From a virus: 56,895 nucleotides of DNA. Of the stretch, positions 5,747 to 11,746 are shown piece after piece. The DNA lies in IMG/VR virus record IMGVR_UViG_3300025400_000022, positions 1 through 56,895 of that record. One strand, 5' to 3'. A model generated the notes under the pieces. It saw only the letters and a program-made list of their open reading frames with translations. It had not been told where the DNA came from and made no database searches. The translations under genes and the position numbers were made by a program. The stretch's first letter is position 1. Every line of letters begins with the position of its first letter.

Positions 5747-6226
5747 ATGCACGTATTACATTTTATCGCAGTAGAGGCTGACAACGCCGAAGACGCAATC
5801 TCTCAAGTAGACATTGCTTTGACGCACGATGACAACCCCGTTTTTCCGTGGAGCGACTGGGCAGAAATCGGGGGGCGCTGGGAGGACGAGGGCGAGGTTC
5901 ACTGCTACGCAGACGACCCCACAAAGTTTGAGGACTTTTTGGAGCGTGCCCGTCTCAACCGAGTGAATGAAATCAAGTTTCTGTTGAGCAACATTGACAC
6001 CGAGGCAATCATTGAAGAAGTGCGCAACTTTGATGGCCGTGATGCCGGACGCAGTCTTGATTTTTACCATCTCCGTCAGGCTATTGCCATTGCCGAGGGC
6101 AACGGAAAGCACGATGCCTACTTCTACGACCTGAAAGAATGGTGCGAAGACTTCAAGTATCTCCGTGAGCGCATGGAAACAGACCCCACTCGTCAATTCT
6201 TAGTCTTGGTAGATTTTCACCACTAG
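5747..6226 (+). CDS. Hypothetical protein, 159 aa
   Basis: ATG 5747 follows AAAGGAG. An N-terminal beta-helix unit is followed by WSDWAEIGGRWEDEG (residues ~37-51), a motif I associate with small phage proteins of unknown role, and then long acidic helices. Single-gene unit under the strongest-looking promoter of the window. No catalytic motif is visible. Confidence 0.8.
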   Translation: MHVLHFIAVEADNAEDAISQVDIALTHDDNPVFPWSDWAEIGGRWEDEGEVHCYADDPTKFEDFLERARLNRVNEIKFLLSNIDTEAIIEEVRNFDGRDAGRSLDFYHLRQAIAIAEGNGKHDAYFYDLKEWCEDFKYLRERMETDPTRQFLVLVDFHH

Positions 6227-6229
6227 GAC

Positions 6230-6284
6230 TTGACAAAGCAAAAAACCCGTGGTACAATGGTTCATCACCGAAAAGCGGTGGTGA
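6230..6284 (+). promoter_or_regulatory. Rightward promoter and long 5' hairpin, unit 14
   Basis: TTGACA (6230-6235), 17 bp, TACAAT (6253-6258). The leader hairpin has core CACCG-AAAAG-CGGUG and extends to nine pairs (6262-6270 with 6276-6284), the longest stem in the set. It drives the five genes 6304-7166. Confidence 0.75.
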
Positions 6285-6303
6285 CAGACAGAAAGGATAC
6301 AAA

Positions 6304-6522
6304 ATGGGAGAGCACCACGTTTACTTCGTAAGCATTACTTGCGACCACATGGTTCTAAACACTGTTGTCTACTACGACAGAACGCCCGACGACGACCGGC
6401 TGGAAGCGGACATTGAAGACGTTCTGCTGGAACTTGCATCACGAAAGATTTTTCAAGAATACGGTTTCAACCCCTACAACTGGGCTATTGACACCGACTA
6501 CACCTACGGAGGAGAACAATAA
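6304..6522 (+). CDS. Hypothetical protein, 72 aa
   Basis: ATG 6304 after GAAAGGATACAAA. Beta-strand-rich start (HHVYFVSITCDH) and an acidic helix. First gene of a tightly overlapping run (6304-7166). Unknown function. Confidence 0.7.
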   Translation: MGEHHVYFVSITCDHMVLNTVVYYDRTPDDDRLEADIEDVLLELASRKIFQEYGFNPYNWAIDTDYTYGGEQ

Positions 6523-6689
6523 TGACTGTAAACTATGACACCGACGGGACGCCATACATGGAGGTCTCTTACACCTACACCGTAAGCGTTATCGCTGAAA
6601 ACGCTGATGAGGCGCTGATGTACGCTGACGGGCTTTTCAACGACCAGACGGGCGCAAACCCCAATGACTTTCACGTGGAGGTGCTGTAA
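6522..6689 (+). CDS. Small protein, 55 aa
   Basis: TAATG overlap with the previous gene and GGAGGAG upstream. Similar in layout to the 68-aa product of 4991-5197: both have a beta strand with SYTYTVSVIAE/SYSVTVMVEY character followed by an acidic turn, so they may be distant paralogues. Confidence 0.65.
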   Translation: MTVNYDTDGTPYMEVSYTYTVSVIAENADEALMYADGLFNDQTGANPNDFHVEVL

Positions 6690-6913
6690 TGAGTACCTAC
6701 ACGCACTATTTTGTGGTGGGCTACCACAAAGACCGTGGGTTCTTTTGCGACACCGACGTCTTGGAAGCACATTTTCCTGACGGCTGTATCTGGGATGAAG
6801 ACCTACAAGAGTATCTTCGTATCCCTGACCAGGGATTTAGGGAATACGACGCCGACCTTTATTCGGCGCTACTGCATTACATCCGCAAACTAAACGAAGA
6901 AGGAGGCTACTAA
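6689..6913 (+). CDS. Hypothetical protein, 74 aa
   Basis: TAATG overlap and GGAGGTGC upstream. The aromatic-rich N-terminus THYFVVGYHKDRGFF is followed by an acidic helix. No family recognised. Confidence 0.65.
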   Translation: MSTYTHYFVVGYHKDRGFFCDTDVLEAHFPDGCIWDEDLQEYLRIPDQGFREYDADLYSALLHYIRKLNEEGGY

Positions 6914-7110
6914 TGAGTAAGTGGATTATCAAGGACTGGGCGGGCAACCGACTGTGGACAGAGTTCGGGAGCGACGACCCGAACCTATCGTTCAACAGTT
7001 TTGAGGAAGCGTGGGACTTTATCTACGTCGCAAAGCCCGAACCAGAAGAAGACAGCCCAGACTGGGTTGATGGCTGGTACGACGACTACTTCGTGGAGGA
7101 GTCAGAATGA
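6913..7110 (+). CDS. Hypothetical protein, 65 aa
   Basis: TAATG overlap with AAGAAGGAGGC upstream, the best ribosome site in the run. Rich in Trp, Asp and Glu. No family recognised. Confidence 0.65.
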   Translation: MSKWIIKDWAGNRLWTEFGSDDPNLSFNSFEEAWDFIYVAKPEPEEDSPDWVDGWYDDYFVEESE

Positions 7111-7166
7111 TGAGCGACGGCTCAGAGTTTGTAGGTGTTTGTGACCTGTGTGACGAATACTTCTAA
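7107..7166 (+). CDS. Possible 19-aa Cys peptide
   Basis: A 4-bp overlap (ATGA) and GTGGAGGAG upstream make translation plausible. The peptide has a CDLC pair. Very short; it could equally be a remnant of a zinc-ribbon gene cut by recombination at the cassette boundary. Confidence 0.35.
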   Translation: MMSDGSEFVGVCDLCDEYF

Positions 7167-7184
7167 GTAGTGCCCTAGTCTCGG

Positions 7185-7268
7185 CTAGGTAGTCTATCCA
7201 AAACCCCCTGTAGTGCCCCTGTATTGCCCTGTAGTGCCCGTATTATCCAAACCGGATAGACTGCCTAG
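7185..7268. repeat. 15-bp inverted repeat enclosing TAGTGCCC repeats
   Basis: CTAGGTAGTCTATCC (7185-7199) is repeated inverted at 7254-7268 with one change. The 54 bases between hold repeated TGCCC(C)TGTA steps. It may be a large terminator-like stem for the 6304-7166 operon or a recombination scar; there is no T-run directly after it. Confidence 0.5.
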
Positions 7269-7299
7269 CCAGTGCCCCAAAATGTCTCAAATCAAAGCC

Positions 7300-7357
7300 T
7301 CGCGTGTGTATACGTATCGCGTACGCGAATCGCGTATATATATCGCGTATACGCGAA
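7300..7357. repeat. CGCG palindrome array 7
   Basis: Contains ACGCGAATCGCGT and ends with the perfect 14-base palindrome TCGCGTATACGCGA. It is the last array and marks the end of the plus-strand left arm. Confidence 0.8.
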
Positions 7358-7387
7358 GGGCCGGTTCTTTGGAAAAATGTCTGGGGT

Positions 7388-7470
7388 CTGGCAGTTTTTC
7401 AAAAAAATGTGGGGAAAAATTATTCTGTGTGGCCCCTGGCAGTTTTTGACCCAAATGTGGGGAAAAATTA
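7388..7470. repeat. Two copies of the AT-rich cassette box
   Basis: A 35-bp unit starting CTGGCAGTTTTT and ending GGGGAAAAATTA occurs at 7388-7422 and 7436-7470. Single copies of the same box adjoin arrays 1, 3, 4, 5 and 6. In each, a T-run and an A-run can pair, so a leftward RNA would have an AU-rich hairpin near its 5' end. Confidence 0.65.
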
Positions 7471-7533
7471 CGCTTTTGGGGCCGGCCTTATTACTTGTGG
7501 TTTCGGCCACATTTGGTACGTTATCATACTAAT

Positions 7534-7562
7534 AGTATACCATAAATTGACATTCATGTCAA
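7534..7562 (-). promoter_or_regulatory. Leftward promoter with palindromic -35 region
   Basis: Minus strand: TTGACA (7562-7557), 17 bp, TGG plus TATACT (7539-7534). The palindrome TTGACATTCATGTCAA (7547-7562) contains this -35 and, on the plus strand, TTGACA (7547-7552) followed 17 bp later by TACGAT (7570-7575). So two divergent promoters share the site. Neither has an obvious gene nearby; the region 7167-7676 (510 bp) is otherwise non-coding, with ATGGTTTTTT repeats at 7644-7668. Confidence 0.5.
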
Positions 7563-7676
7563 ATATTGGTACGATAACTGGGGGTTATGCGGGTATGGGT
7601 ACCCTATACGCGCGGGAATGTGCGTTTAGACGGGCGTATTGACATGGTTTTTTATGGTTTTTTATGGTTCCCATCG

Positions 7677-7955
7677 CTACTCATTCCACTTGCCTTTATT
7701 ATCAAGGTCCCGCTCCGTCAGGCTATTTCCCCATGCGTTCAGAAACGTATCAATCTGAGCCTCTAGGCGTTCAATATCCTTCGTTCCATCAACTTCAGTG
7801 TTCAACTGCTCACCTGTCTCTGGGTTTATTCCACTCTTAGTCATTGTCTCGTTGTATAAGTCTACTAAGTAGTTCTGTAGGTCTTCTATTGAGTTGCCTG
7901 AATAAGCCCCGGTTGCTTCCTCTTCTTGGTTGCCCCCCTCAAAAAAATTACTCAT
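7677..7955 (-). CDS. Hypothetical acidic protein, 92 aa
   Basis: Last gene of the minus-strand run from 10306 (the chain begins further back at 11665). It overlaps the upstream gene by 8 bp. Acidic with a helical centre (SIEDLQNYLVDLYNETM). No family recognised. Confidence 0.7.
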   Translation of the reverse strand: MSNFFEGGNQEEEATGAYSGNSIEDLQNYLVDLYNETMTKSGINPETGEQLNTEVDGTKDIERLEAQIDTFLNAWGNSLTERDLDNKGKWNE

Positions 7956-8187
7956 CAGGATAACCCCACAAAAGGTTCACGATGGCTTCTTCTTCTTCGG
8001 TCATCTCAGGGTAATTGGGGGCAATAATAGCCACGGCTTGCTCAATGCGTTCTTCTAGGCTGGCATCTGATGGCTTTGGCTTGCCTTCGAGATACTCAAC
8101 ACGTCGTACCGTCTCTACTAATACTTCAGAGAGGCTTAGAAGGCGTTGTGCTAGGTCTAGGTCAAACTCGCTGGGCTGGTCACTCAC
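7948..8187 (-). CDS. Hypothetical helical protein, 79 aa
   Basis: Leu-rich helices with heptad-like spacing (DLAQRLLSLSEVLVETVRRV), then an acidic helix ending NLLWGYPDE. One base after the previous stop. Possibly a small oligomer or binding protein; no family recognised. Confidence 0.7.
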   Translation of the reverse strand: MSDQPSEFDLDLAQRLLSLSEVLVETVRRVEYLEGKPKPSDASLEERIEQAVAIIAPNYPEMTEEEEAIVNLLWGYPDE

Positions 8188-8188
8188 G

Positions 8189-8644
8189 TTAGTTTGCTTC
8201 CTTCCAGTAGTTGCGCCAACGCTCAGGGTAGGGCTTCCAGTCTTCCTTTGGTTGCCCCTCTAATTCTGCAATGCGTTGCTTTAGCACCATAACGTCTGAA
8301 AGCAGTTGCTCGATGTTGGTTTCAGCGTATGCCAAGTCTTCGGCTGTTTGGATACCAAACTGACGTACTTCTTCCAGTTGGCGCTCGAGCCCGTCTTCCT
8401 TTACAAAAGGCTTGAGAGGTTTGTCGGTGACCTGTGTGCCGATTGTGTGAGTTGTAAAGTCATAACGGGGGCGAGTATCCTGCTCAAAGTTGCTGTGGAT
8501 TTGCTCGTCAATGTGCTGTAGGCCACGACGATAGCCCATCCAATACATCTTGTCTTCGGTGGTTTTGGCAATCTCGTAATACGCTAACGCCGTTTGGTGC
8601 GCCCGATTCAAAATCTCAGTGACCCTGCTGTGAAGGACTGTCAT
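8189..8644 (-). CDS. Helical protein, 151 aa
   Basis: ATG 8644 is chosen because it overlaps the previous stop as ATGA. Two coiled-coil-like regions (about residues 5-50 and 85-130) flank a central non-helical part; the C-terminus is Trp/Pro-rich. No recognised family. It resembles structural or scaffolding helpers in composition only. Confidence 0.7.
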   Translation of the reverse strand: MTVLHSRVTEILNRAHQTALAYYEIAKTTEDKMYWMGYRRGLQHIDEQIHSNFEQDTRPRYDFTTHTIGTQVTDKPLKPFVKEDGLERQLEEVRQFGIQTAEDLAYAETNIEQLLSDVMVLKQRIAELEGQPKEDWKPYPERWRNYWKEAN

Positions 8645-8844
8645 TGGTTGTCCTCTTCTTCCCACACTGGGTCAATGTGGCCGAGGAAGTCAATACGAAC
8701 AGTTTTCTTGCCCTCGTGAAACGTCCGGGCCTCGGCGCTGGGCTCTTTTGTGACAAGTCGAACAACGTTAATACGCTGTTGCAACTCATACAACTTGGTC
8801 TCCAACATGTCAATACGATACTTCAGTTCTTTCTTACTTGCCAT
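8641..8844 (-). CDS. Small basic protein with coiled coil, 67 aa
   Basis: ATG 8844 (MASKKELK) is preferred; GAGAGGA lies 11 bases before it. The N-terminal helix ELKYRIDMLETKLYELQQRI is a plausible short coiled coil. It overlaps the upstream gene by 11 bp. Confidence 0.65.
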   Translation of the reverse strand: MASKKELKYRIDMLETKLYELQQRINVVRLVTKEPSAEARTFHEGKKTVRIDFLGHIDPVWEEEDNQ

Positions 8845-9097
8845 AGTGGCGCATCCTCTCACTCTCTTGTTTGTCTAACTCCCGATTTATTGCCCACACC
8901 AGTTGGATAAAGGTGCAAGCGGTAATCAGGAATACCAATGATACCACAATTACTTTCCAATTGCAAATCGCAAACCATGTTGCGAGGCCGGCGAACCAGC
9001 CAATTGAAAGTTTAGTTGCAGTTCTGAAACTCCTAATTTTTGACCAAAATTTTTTAATCAATAACGGGGGCTTATTAATAGTTTTGTTTGTATTCAT
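8834..9097 (-). CDS. Two-helix membrane protein, 87 aa
   Basis: A basic N-terminus (about 26 residues) is followed by two hydrophobic segments at about 30-46 and 49-70, then a charged tail (ELDKQESERMRH). The topology is a hairpin in the membrane. It sits next to another small membrane protein (9101-9334), so the pair may act together in the host membrane; no holin motif is evident. Confidence 0.7.
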   Translation of the reverse strand: MNTNKTINKPPLLIKKFWSKIRSFRTATKLSIGWFAGLATWFAICNWKVIVVSLVFLITACTFIQLVWAINRELDKQESERMRHYGK

Positions 9098-9100
9098 CTA

Positions 9101-9334
9101 TTAGTTGTCGCCACGCTTCTTGAACGGCGTTAGGCCGCTCGTAAAGGCGTAGAGAAGGGCGTAGATGAACGTGGCCTGCCAGAAGCCCATAGGTCGGAAC
9201 TGGGGCGCCCAGCGATGAATGTCGCCCGCCAAAAGCATCGTCACCAGTCCGCCCACCAATGCGGCGAGAGGCCACATCAGAAAACTGAAGATAGCAAACG
9301 TCAGGTTGCTAGTAGTCTTGAACTTTACCTGCAT
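9101..9334 (-). CDS. Two-helix membrane protein, 77 aa
   Basis: Hydrophobic segments at about residues 10-36 and 50-68, with a basic C-terminus (FKKRGDN). It begins in a 1-bp overlap with the stop of the GroES-like gene. A different frame of this stretch (9075-9275) is also open but lacks codon-like character and signals. Confidence 0.7.
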   Translation of the reverse strand: MQVKFKTTSNLTFAIFSFLMWPLAALVGGLVTMLLAGDIHRWAPQFRPMGFWQATFIYALLYAFTSGLTPFKKRGDN

Positions 9335-9603
9335 TAGTTATCCTTGTCGAGCACCGCTACGATGCCGGCAACTGGGACCTGAACGTACTTGACGCCGGCA
9401 ATCTCAACTGCGTATGCCAAACCGTGCTTGAAGACAACACTGTCGCCCTCACTGATGCCCTCAACGTCGGGGCCAACTGAGATAACCTCAGCAATGTCGG
9501 GCAGTGGTACTGCGCCCTGTGGAATTACGAGACCCGTCTCTGTGGTCTTTTCTTTGTGCTCCATGCGAAGAATCACATTGTCGCTAGTGGCCTTGAAAGC
9601 CAT
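9334..9603 (-). CDS. GroES-like co-chaperonin, 89 aa
   Basis: Features of the Cpn10 family can be seen: an N-terminal strand ending DNVILRM, a mobile loop with TTETGLVIPQGA (residues ~19-31), and the pattern VISVGPDVEGISEGDSVVF corresponding to the GroES core. It is slightly shorter than bacterial GroES (about 97 aa). By analogy with T4 gp31 it would replace host GroES on GroEL to fold a phage protein, perhaps the capsid protein; that is inference. No GroEL gene is in the window. A ribosome site GAAGGAG lies 6-7 bases before the ATG. Confidence 0.8.
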   Translation of the reverse strand: MAFKATSDNVILRMEHKEKTTETGLVIPQGAVPLPDIAEVISVGPDVEGISEGDSVVFKHGLAYAVEIAGVKYVQVPVAGIVAVLDKDN

Positions 9604-9778
9604 TTTTTTCTCCTTCTAGTTTTTCGATAGTTAGTCTGATGTGCATGCGGCAATCTTCCACGCCGCCCTTGTAGCCGAGCCACTCCGGTGCTTGCAGGGT
9701 GGCGGCAAAATGCTCTAGCCCAGCCAACTGCCGGTGTAGTGTTTCTAACTCAAGGATGGCGCGGTCGATTGCGGACAT
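9584..9778 (-). CDS. Small helical protein, 64 aa
   Basis: Alpha-helical (AILELETLHRQLAGLEHFAAT) with one Cys and no membrane segment. It overlaps the GroES-like gene by 20 bp and starts in a TAATG overlap with the 44-aa gene upstream. Confidence 0.65.
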   Translation of the reverse strand: MSAIDRAILELETLHRQLAGLEHFAATLQAPEWLGYKGGVEDCRMHIRLTIEKLEGEKNGFQGH

Positions 9779-9912
9779 TACTGCTCTGGTGGGTTGAACG
9801 CGGTGGAAAGCGACTTTCCAATGCCTTCTTCGTCAAGCCCGGCCTTGAGCAACAAGGCTCCAATGCCGTTGAAAAGCATTGCGCCAATCTGTACGAGGTC
9901 TACTTCTTCCAT
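9778..9912 (-). CDS. Small protein, 44 aa
   Basis: ATG 9912 is preceded by GAGGAGAAGTA and overlaps the upstream stop; its own stop overlaps the next start (TAATG). A hydrophobic helix, IGAMLFNGIGALLLKAG, is amphipathic rather than clearly transmembrane. Unknown role. Confidence 0.6.
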   Translation of the reverse strand: MEEVDLVQIGAMLFNGIGALLLKAGLDEEGIGKSLSTAFNPPEQ

Positions 9913-10163
9913 TACTTCTCCTCTTCGGATAATCCGGCTTGTTCACGACCGGTCTTGATTGCGCCTACGAATAGGCTCTTGTACTGCGCTTCTGCGTGCT
10001 CGCCCGACAGGTTTGCAAGGCCACCGGCAAGGGCAATAAGCGCCTCACGGTAGACTTCAGCCTGAAGTTCGGGGTCGAGTGGCTCTAGAAACTCTAGAGT
10101 CTCACGGTACTTCTGTTGCAGGTGTGCCAGAAACTCTGGGTCTTGTGCCTGTTCGGGTGTCAT
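9912..10163 (-). CDS. Helical protein, 83 aa
   Basis: Starts in a 4-bp overlap with the membrane peptide gene upstream. Pro-rich acidic N-terminus (MTPEQAQDPEFL), then helices with EPLDPELQAEVYREALIAL. No family recognised. Confidence 0.65.
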   Translation of the reverse strand: MTPEQAQDPEFLAHLQQKYRETLEFLEPLDPELQAEVYREALIALAGGLANLSGEHAEAQYKSLFVGAIKTGREQAGLSEEEK

Positions 10164-10306
10164 CGGTTGTTCCCCTTGATAATGTGTCGAGTAAACTGGC
10201 CCTTCTGAAAGATGCCAGCCTTAACTGCCTTGTTCCAGCGGTAAGCAAAATAGCCAACCATTGCGAAGAACAGAGCAGGAAACAGCAATTCTAGTAGCAA
10301 AATCAT
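10160..10306 (-). CDS. Single-pass membrane peptide, 48 aa
   Basis: ATG 10306 follows AGAAAGGATTACAA. Residues 2-22 are a continuous hydrophobic segment, followed by a basic tail (RWNKAVKAG ... RHIIKGNNR). First gene behind the promoter at 10339-10367, so it is the head of the operon that runs to 7677. Confidence 0.7.
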   Translation of the reverse strand: MILLLELLFPALFFAMVGYFAYRWNKAVKAGIFQKGQFTRHIIKGNNR

Positions 10307-10338
10307 TTGTAATCCTTTCTGTTGTTTGTTACCCGTCT

Positions 10339-10367
10339 ATTATAGCACAGGTTTTGGGGCAATGCAA
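10339..10367 (-). promoter_or_regulatory. Promoter of the 10306-7677 operon
   Basis: Minus strand: TTGCAT (10367-10362), 17 bp, TATAAT (10344-10339). The leader of about 25 bases carries the ribosome site and no clear hairpin, unlike the left-arm promoters. Confidence 0.7.
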
Positions 10368-10414
10368 GTACATATCATCGGCACTTTTGTCGAGTACCAT
10401 GACCATACTTATTT

Positions 10415-10582
10415 TTAGAAGGTACTTTCCAGTACCCGCAGCACTTCACAGGGCCACGTTTGAATCAAGGTGCCATTGGGACCCTTACAGCCGGCGCAGT
10501 AATTAACGTCACCAGCCCTGCCAATGTTCTGAAACACGGGCTGGTGCTTCTCTCGTAGGGCTTTGATTTCGGTGGGGGTCAT
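10415..10582 (-). CDS. Cys-containing small protein, 55 aa
   Basis: ATG 10582 overlaps the upstream stop (ATGA). It starts MTPTEIKALREKHQP, almost the same as the upstream gene's MTPDERQALREKHSQ, and both contain CxxC and a WPCEV/YPCDV motif, so the two genes are tandem paralogues. A zinc-binding role is likely from the Cys pattern. Confidence 0.7.
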   Translation of the reverse strand: MTPTEIKALREKHQPVFQNIGRAGDVNYCAGCKGPNGTLIQTWPCEVLRVLESTF

Positions 10583-10899
10583 AGTTTCTCTCCGCACTTG
10601 GGGCAGTAGGTGAAAACAGTCCATTGGTATTTAGCATTGGCTCTACTGAGCCATAGGTGTTCGCACTCAACTTTAGTTTTTAGGTCGTTAAACTTTAGGT
10701 TTTCGGTAGCGTCCAGTACCTTATAACCGTCATCGTATCCACGTTCGTAATTTATTGCCGCTTGAAAGTTTGCTTGGTCTACTTCGTCCAGCACCTTGAT
10801 TACGTCGCAGGGGTACCTTTCATACAAACAGTAAGAACATTGATTCTTTTCGTCCTGGCTGTGCTTCTCTCGTAGGGCTTGGCGTTCGTCGGGGGTCAT
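10579..10899 (-). CDS. Zinc-ribbon-like protein, 106 aa
   Basis: N-terminal part paralogous to the 55-aa gene downstream (CSYC, YPCDVIKVL). The C-terminus ends YCPKCGEKL, a typical half zinc ribbon, with CEHLW upstream that could complete a metal site. The same CPKCGEKL end is found in the 36-aa gene upstream, so a zinc-ribbon tail has been duplicated. Confidence 0.7.
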   Translation of the reverse strand: MTPDERQALREKHSQDEKNQCSYCLYERYPCDVIKVLDEVDQANFQAAINYERGYDDGYKVLDATENLKFNDLKTKVECEHLWLSRANAKYQWTVFTYCPKCGEKL

Positions 10900-11006
10900 A
10901 GTTTCTCTCCGCACTTGGGGCAGAAGTCTTTTAGACCGCTAACCGATGCTTGAGTTTCGTTGTTTGCTAAAGAAGCAAACACACCCATTTCTGGCAACAA
11001 CGTCAT
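10896..11006 (-). CDS. 36-aa peptide ending in CPKCGEKL
   Basis: ATG 11006 and the stop are both in 4-bp ATGA overlaps with neighbouring genes. Only the C-terminal FCPKCGEKL is recognisable, identical to the end of the next gene. It may be a truncated copy of that gene kept because translation passes through it. Confidence 0.5.
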   Translation of the reverse strand: MTLLPEMGVFASLANNETQASVSGLKDFCPKCGEKL

Positions 11007-11083
11007 CGGTCCAGCCAGACGTAGAGCGTAATCAGCGCCACGATAGGCACCAAAAAAAGCCAGAGTTCCCATGCGTATTTCAT
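11003..11083 (-). CDS. 26-aa membrane peptide
   Basis: ATG 11083 follows GGGAGGGGTCG. Nearly all of the peptide is one hydrophobic helix (WELWLFLVPIVALITLYVW) with Asp-Arg at the end. The overlap arrangement on both sides supports translation. Confidence 0.5.
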   Translation of the reverse strand: MKYAWELWLFLVPIVALITLYVWLDR

Positions 11084-11148
11084 CGACCCCTCCCAATATT
11101 TCCAATTGCCGTAATAAAAAGCAATGTACATAGAATTGCAACTAACAC
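11080..11148 (-). CDS. 22-aa hydrophobic peptide
   Basis: GTG 11148 shares a base with the previous TAG; its stop overlaps the next ATG. The sequence begins VAILCTLLFITAIG, a short membrane-type helix, and ends GRGR. Evidence is only the coupling and the hydrophobicity. Confidence 0.4.
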   Translation of the reverse strand: MLVAILCTLLFITAIGNIGRGR

Positions 11149-11252
11149 TATTCTTCCTCCTCTGGGTTGCAGTCTTCACACTTCCATGGCACTTCACCAA
11201 ATTCTTCGCAGTGCCACGTCTCAACAGGGTCGGGTGTGTATTCTTCTCGCAC
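11148..11252 (-). CDS. 34-aa Cys peptide
   Basis: GTG 11252 shares a base with the previous TAG, with AAGGG just upstream. It has WHCEEFGEVPWKCEDC, so three Cys and a His in a metal-site-like pattern, then an acidic tail. Probably zinc-binding. Confidence 0.5.
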   Translation of the reverse strand: MREEYTPDPVETWHCEEFGEVPWKCEDCNPEEEE

Positions 11253-11665
11253 TAGATTCCCTTCAAGATGTTTTGCAGATTAGCACGGAAATTGCCTACT
11301 TCTTGGTAGCCGGCGGTCTCGATGTGCATAATAGCCTTTTCAATTCGGCGTTCCAGTTCGCTCCGAGATGGGCGACTTGGCTCTGCTGCTTCGCCGGCCT
11401 CCCAGATTACAGCATTGCGACCCGATGAGTTCTTGCGACGCAGTTGAGAGTCTCGAACTCGTCCCTCAAGAACCAATGCTCGGCGTCGAGCGGTAATGGA
11501 AGAAATCTGCATACCAAGAACCTTGGCTACTTCTTGGTCGGTGCGTGGCTTTTCGCTAATGAGCGAGTAAACTTTTTCCAGTTGGGTTTCAACCAAGTGT
11601 TCAACAGATTCTGCGGCCTCTCGGCTGGTCTTAGAACTCCGTTGAAATGGTGCTGTAATTTTCAT
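11252..11665 (-). CDS. Winged-helix DNA-binding protein, 137 aa
   Basis: ATG 11665 follows AAAGGAGTGAC. Residues ~25-90 read as a winged helix: VYSLISEKPRTDQEVAKVLG, then ISSITARRRALVLEGRV and a wing with NAVIW. The C-terminus is helical. Likely a transcription regulator. It heads the chain of tiny coupled genes to 10415 and lies under its own promoter, so it could regulate the divergent unit at 11947. Confidence 0.7.
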   Translation of the reverse strand: MKITAPFQRSSKTSREAAESVEHLVETQLEKVYSLISEKPRTDQEVAKVLGMQISSITARRRALVLEGRVRDSQLRRKNSSGRNAVIWEAGEAAEPSRPSRSELERRIEKAIMHIETAGYQEVGNFRANLQNILKGI

Positions 11666-11684
11666 GTCACTCCTTTTGTCTTTA

Positions 11685-11737
11685 GAACGCCCCAATGCGT
11701 TCGATTCAAAGATACCACACCCTCGAGCCCGTGTCAA
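11685..11737 (-). promoter_or_regulatory. Promoter and 5' hairpin of the winged-helix gene
   Basis: Minus strand: TTGACA (11737-11732), 17 bp, TATCTT (11714-11709). The mRNA would begin with hairpin GAACGC-AUUGGG-GCGUUC (11702-11685). The position of the hairpin at the RNA start is the same as in the left arm, although the loop differs. Confidence 0.65.
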
Positions 11738-11746
11738 GTCAGAAAC

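Noticed and set aside
326-7357. CGCG arrays as a CRISPR array
   Set aside because: Units are short and palindromic, with no regular spacers of 25-40 bp, and no cas genes are near.
9075-9275. Arg-rich frame overlapping two membrane protein genes
   Set aside because: Lacks a ribosome site and overlaps a better gene (9101-9334) over most of its length.
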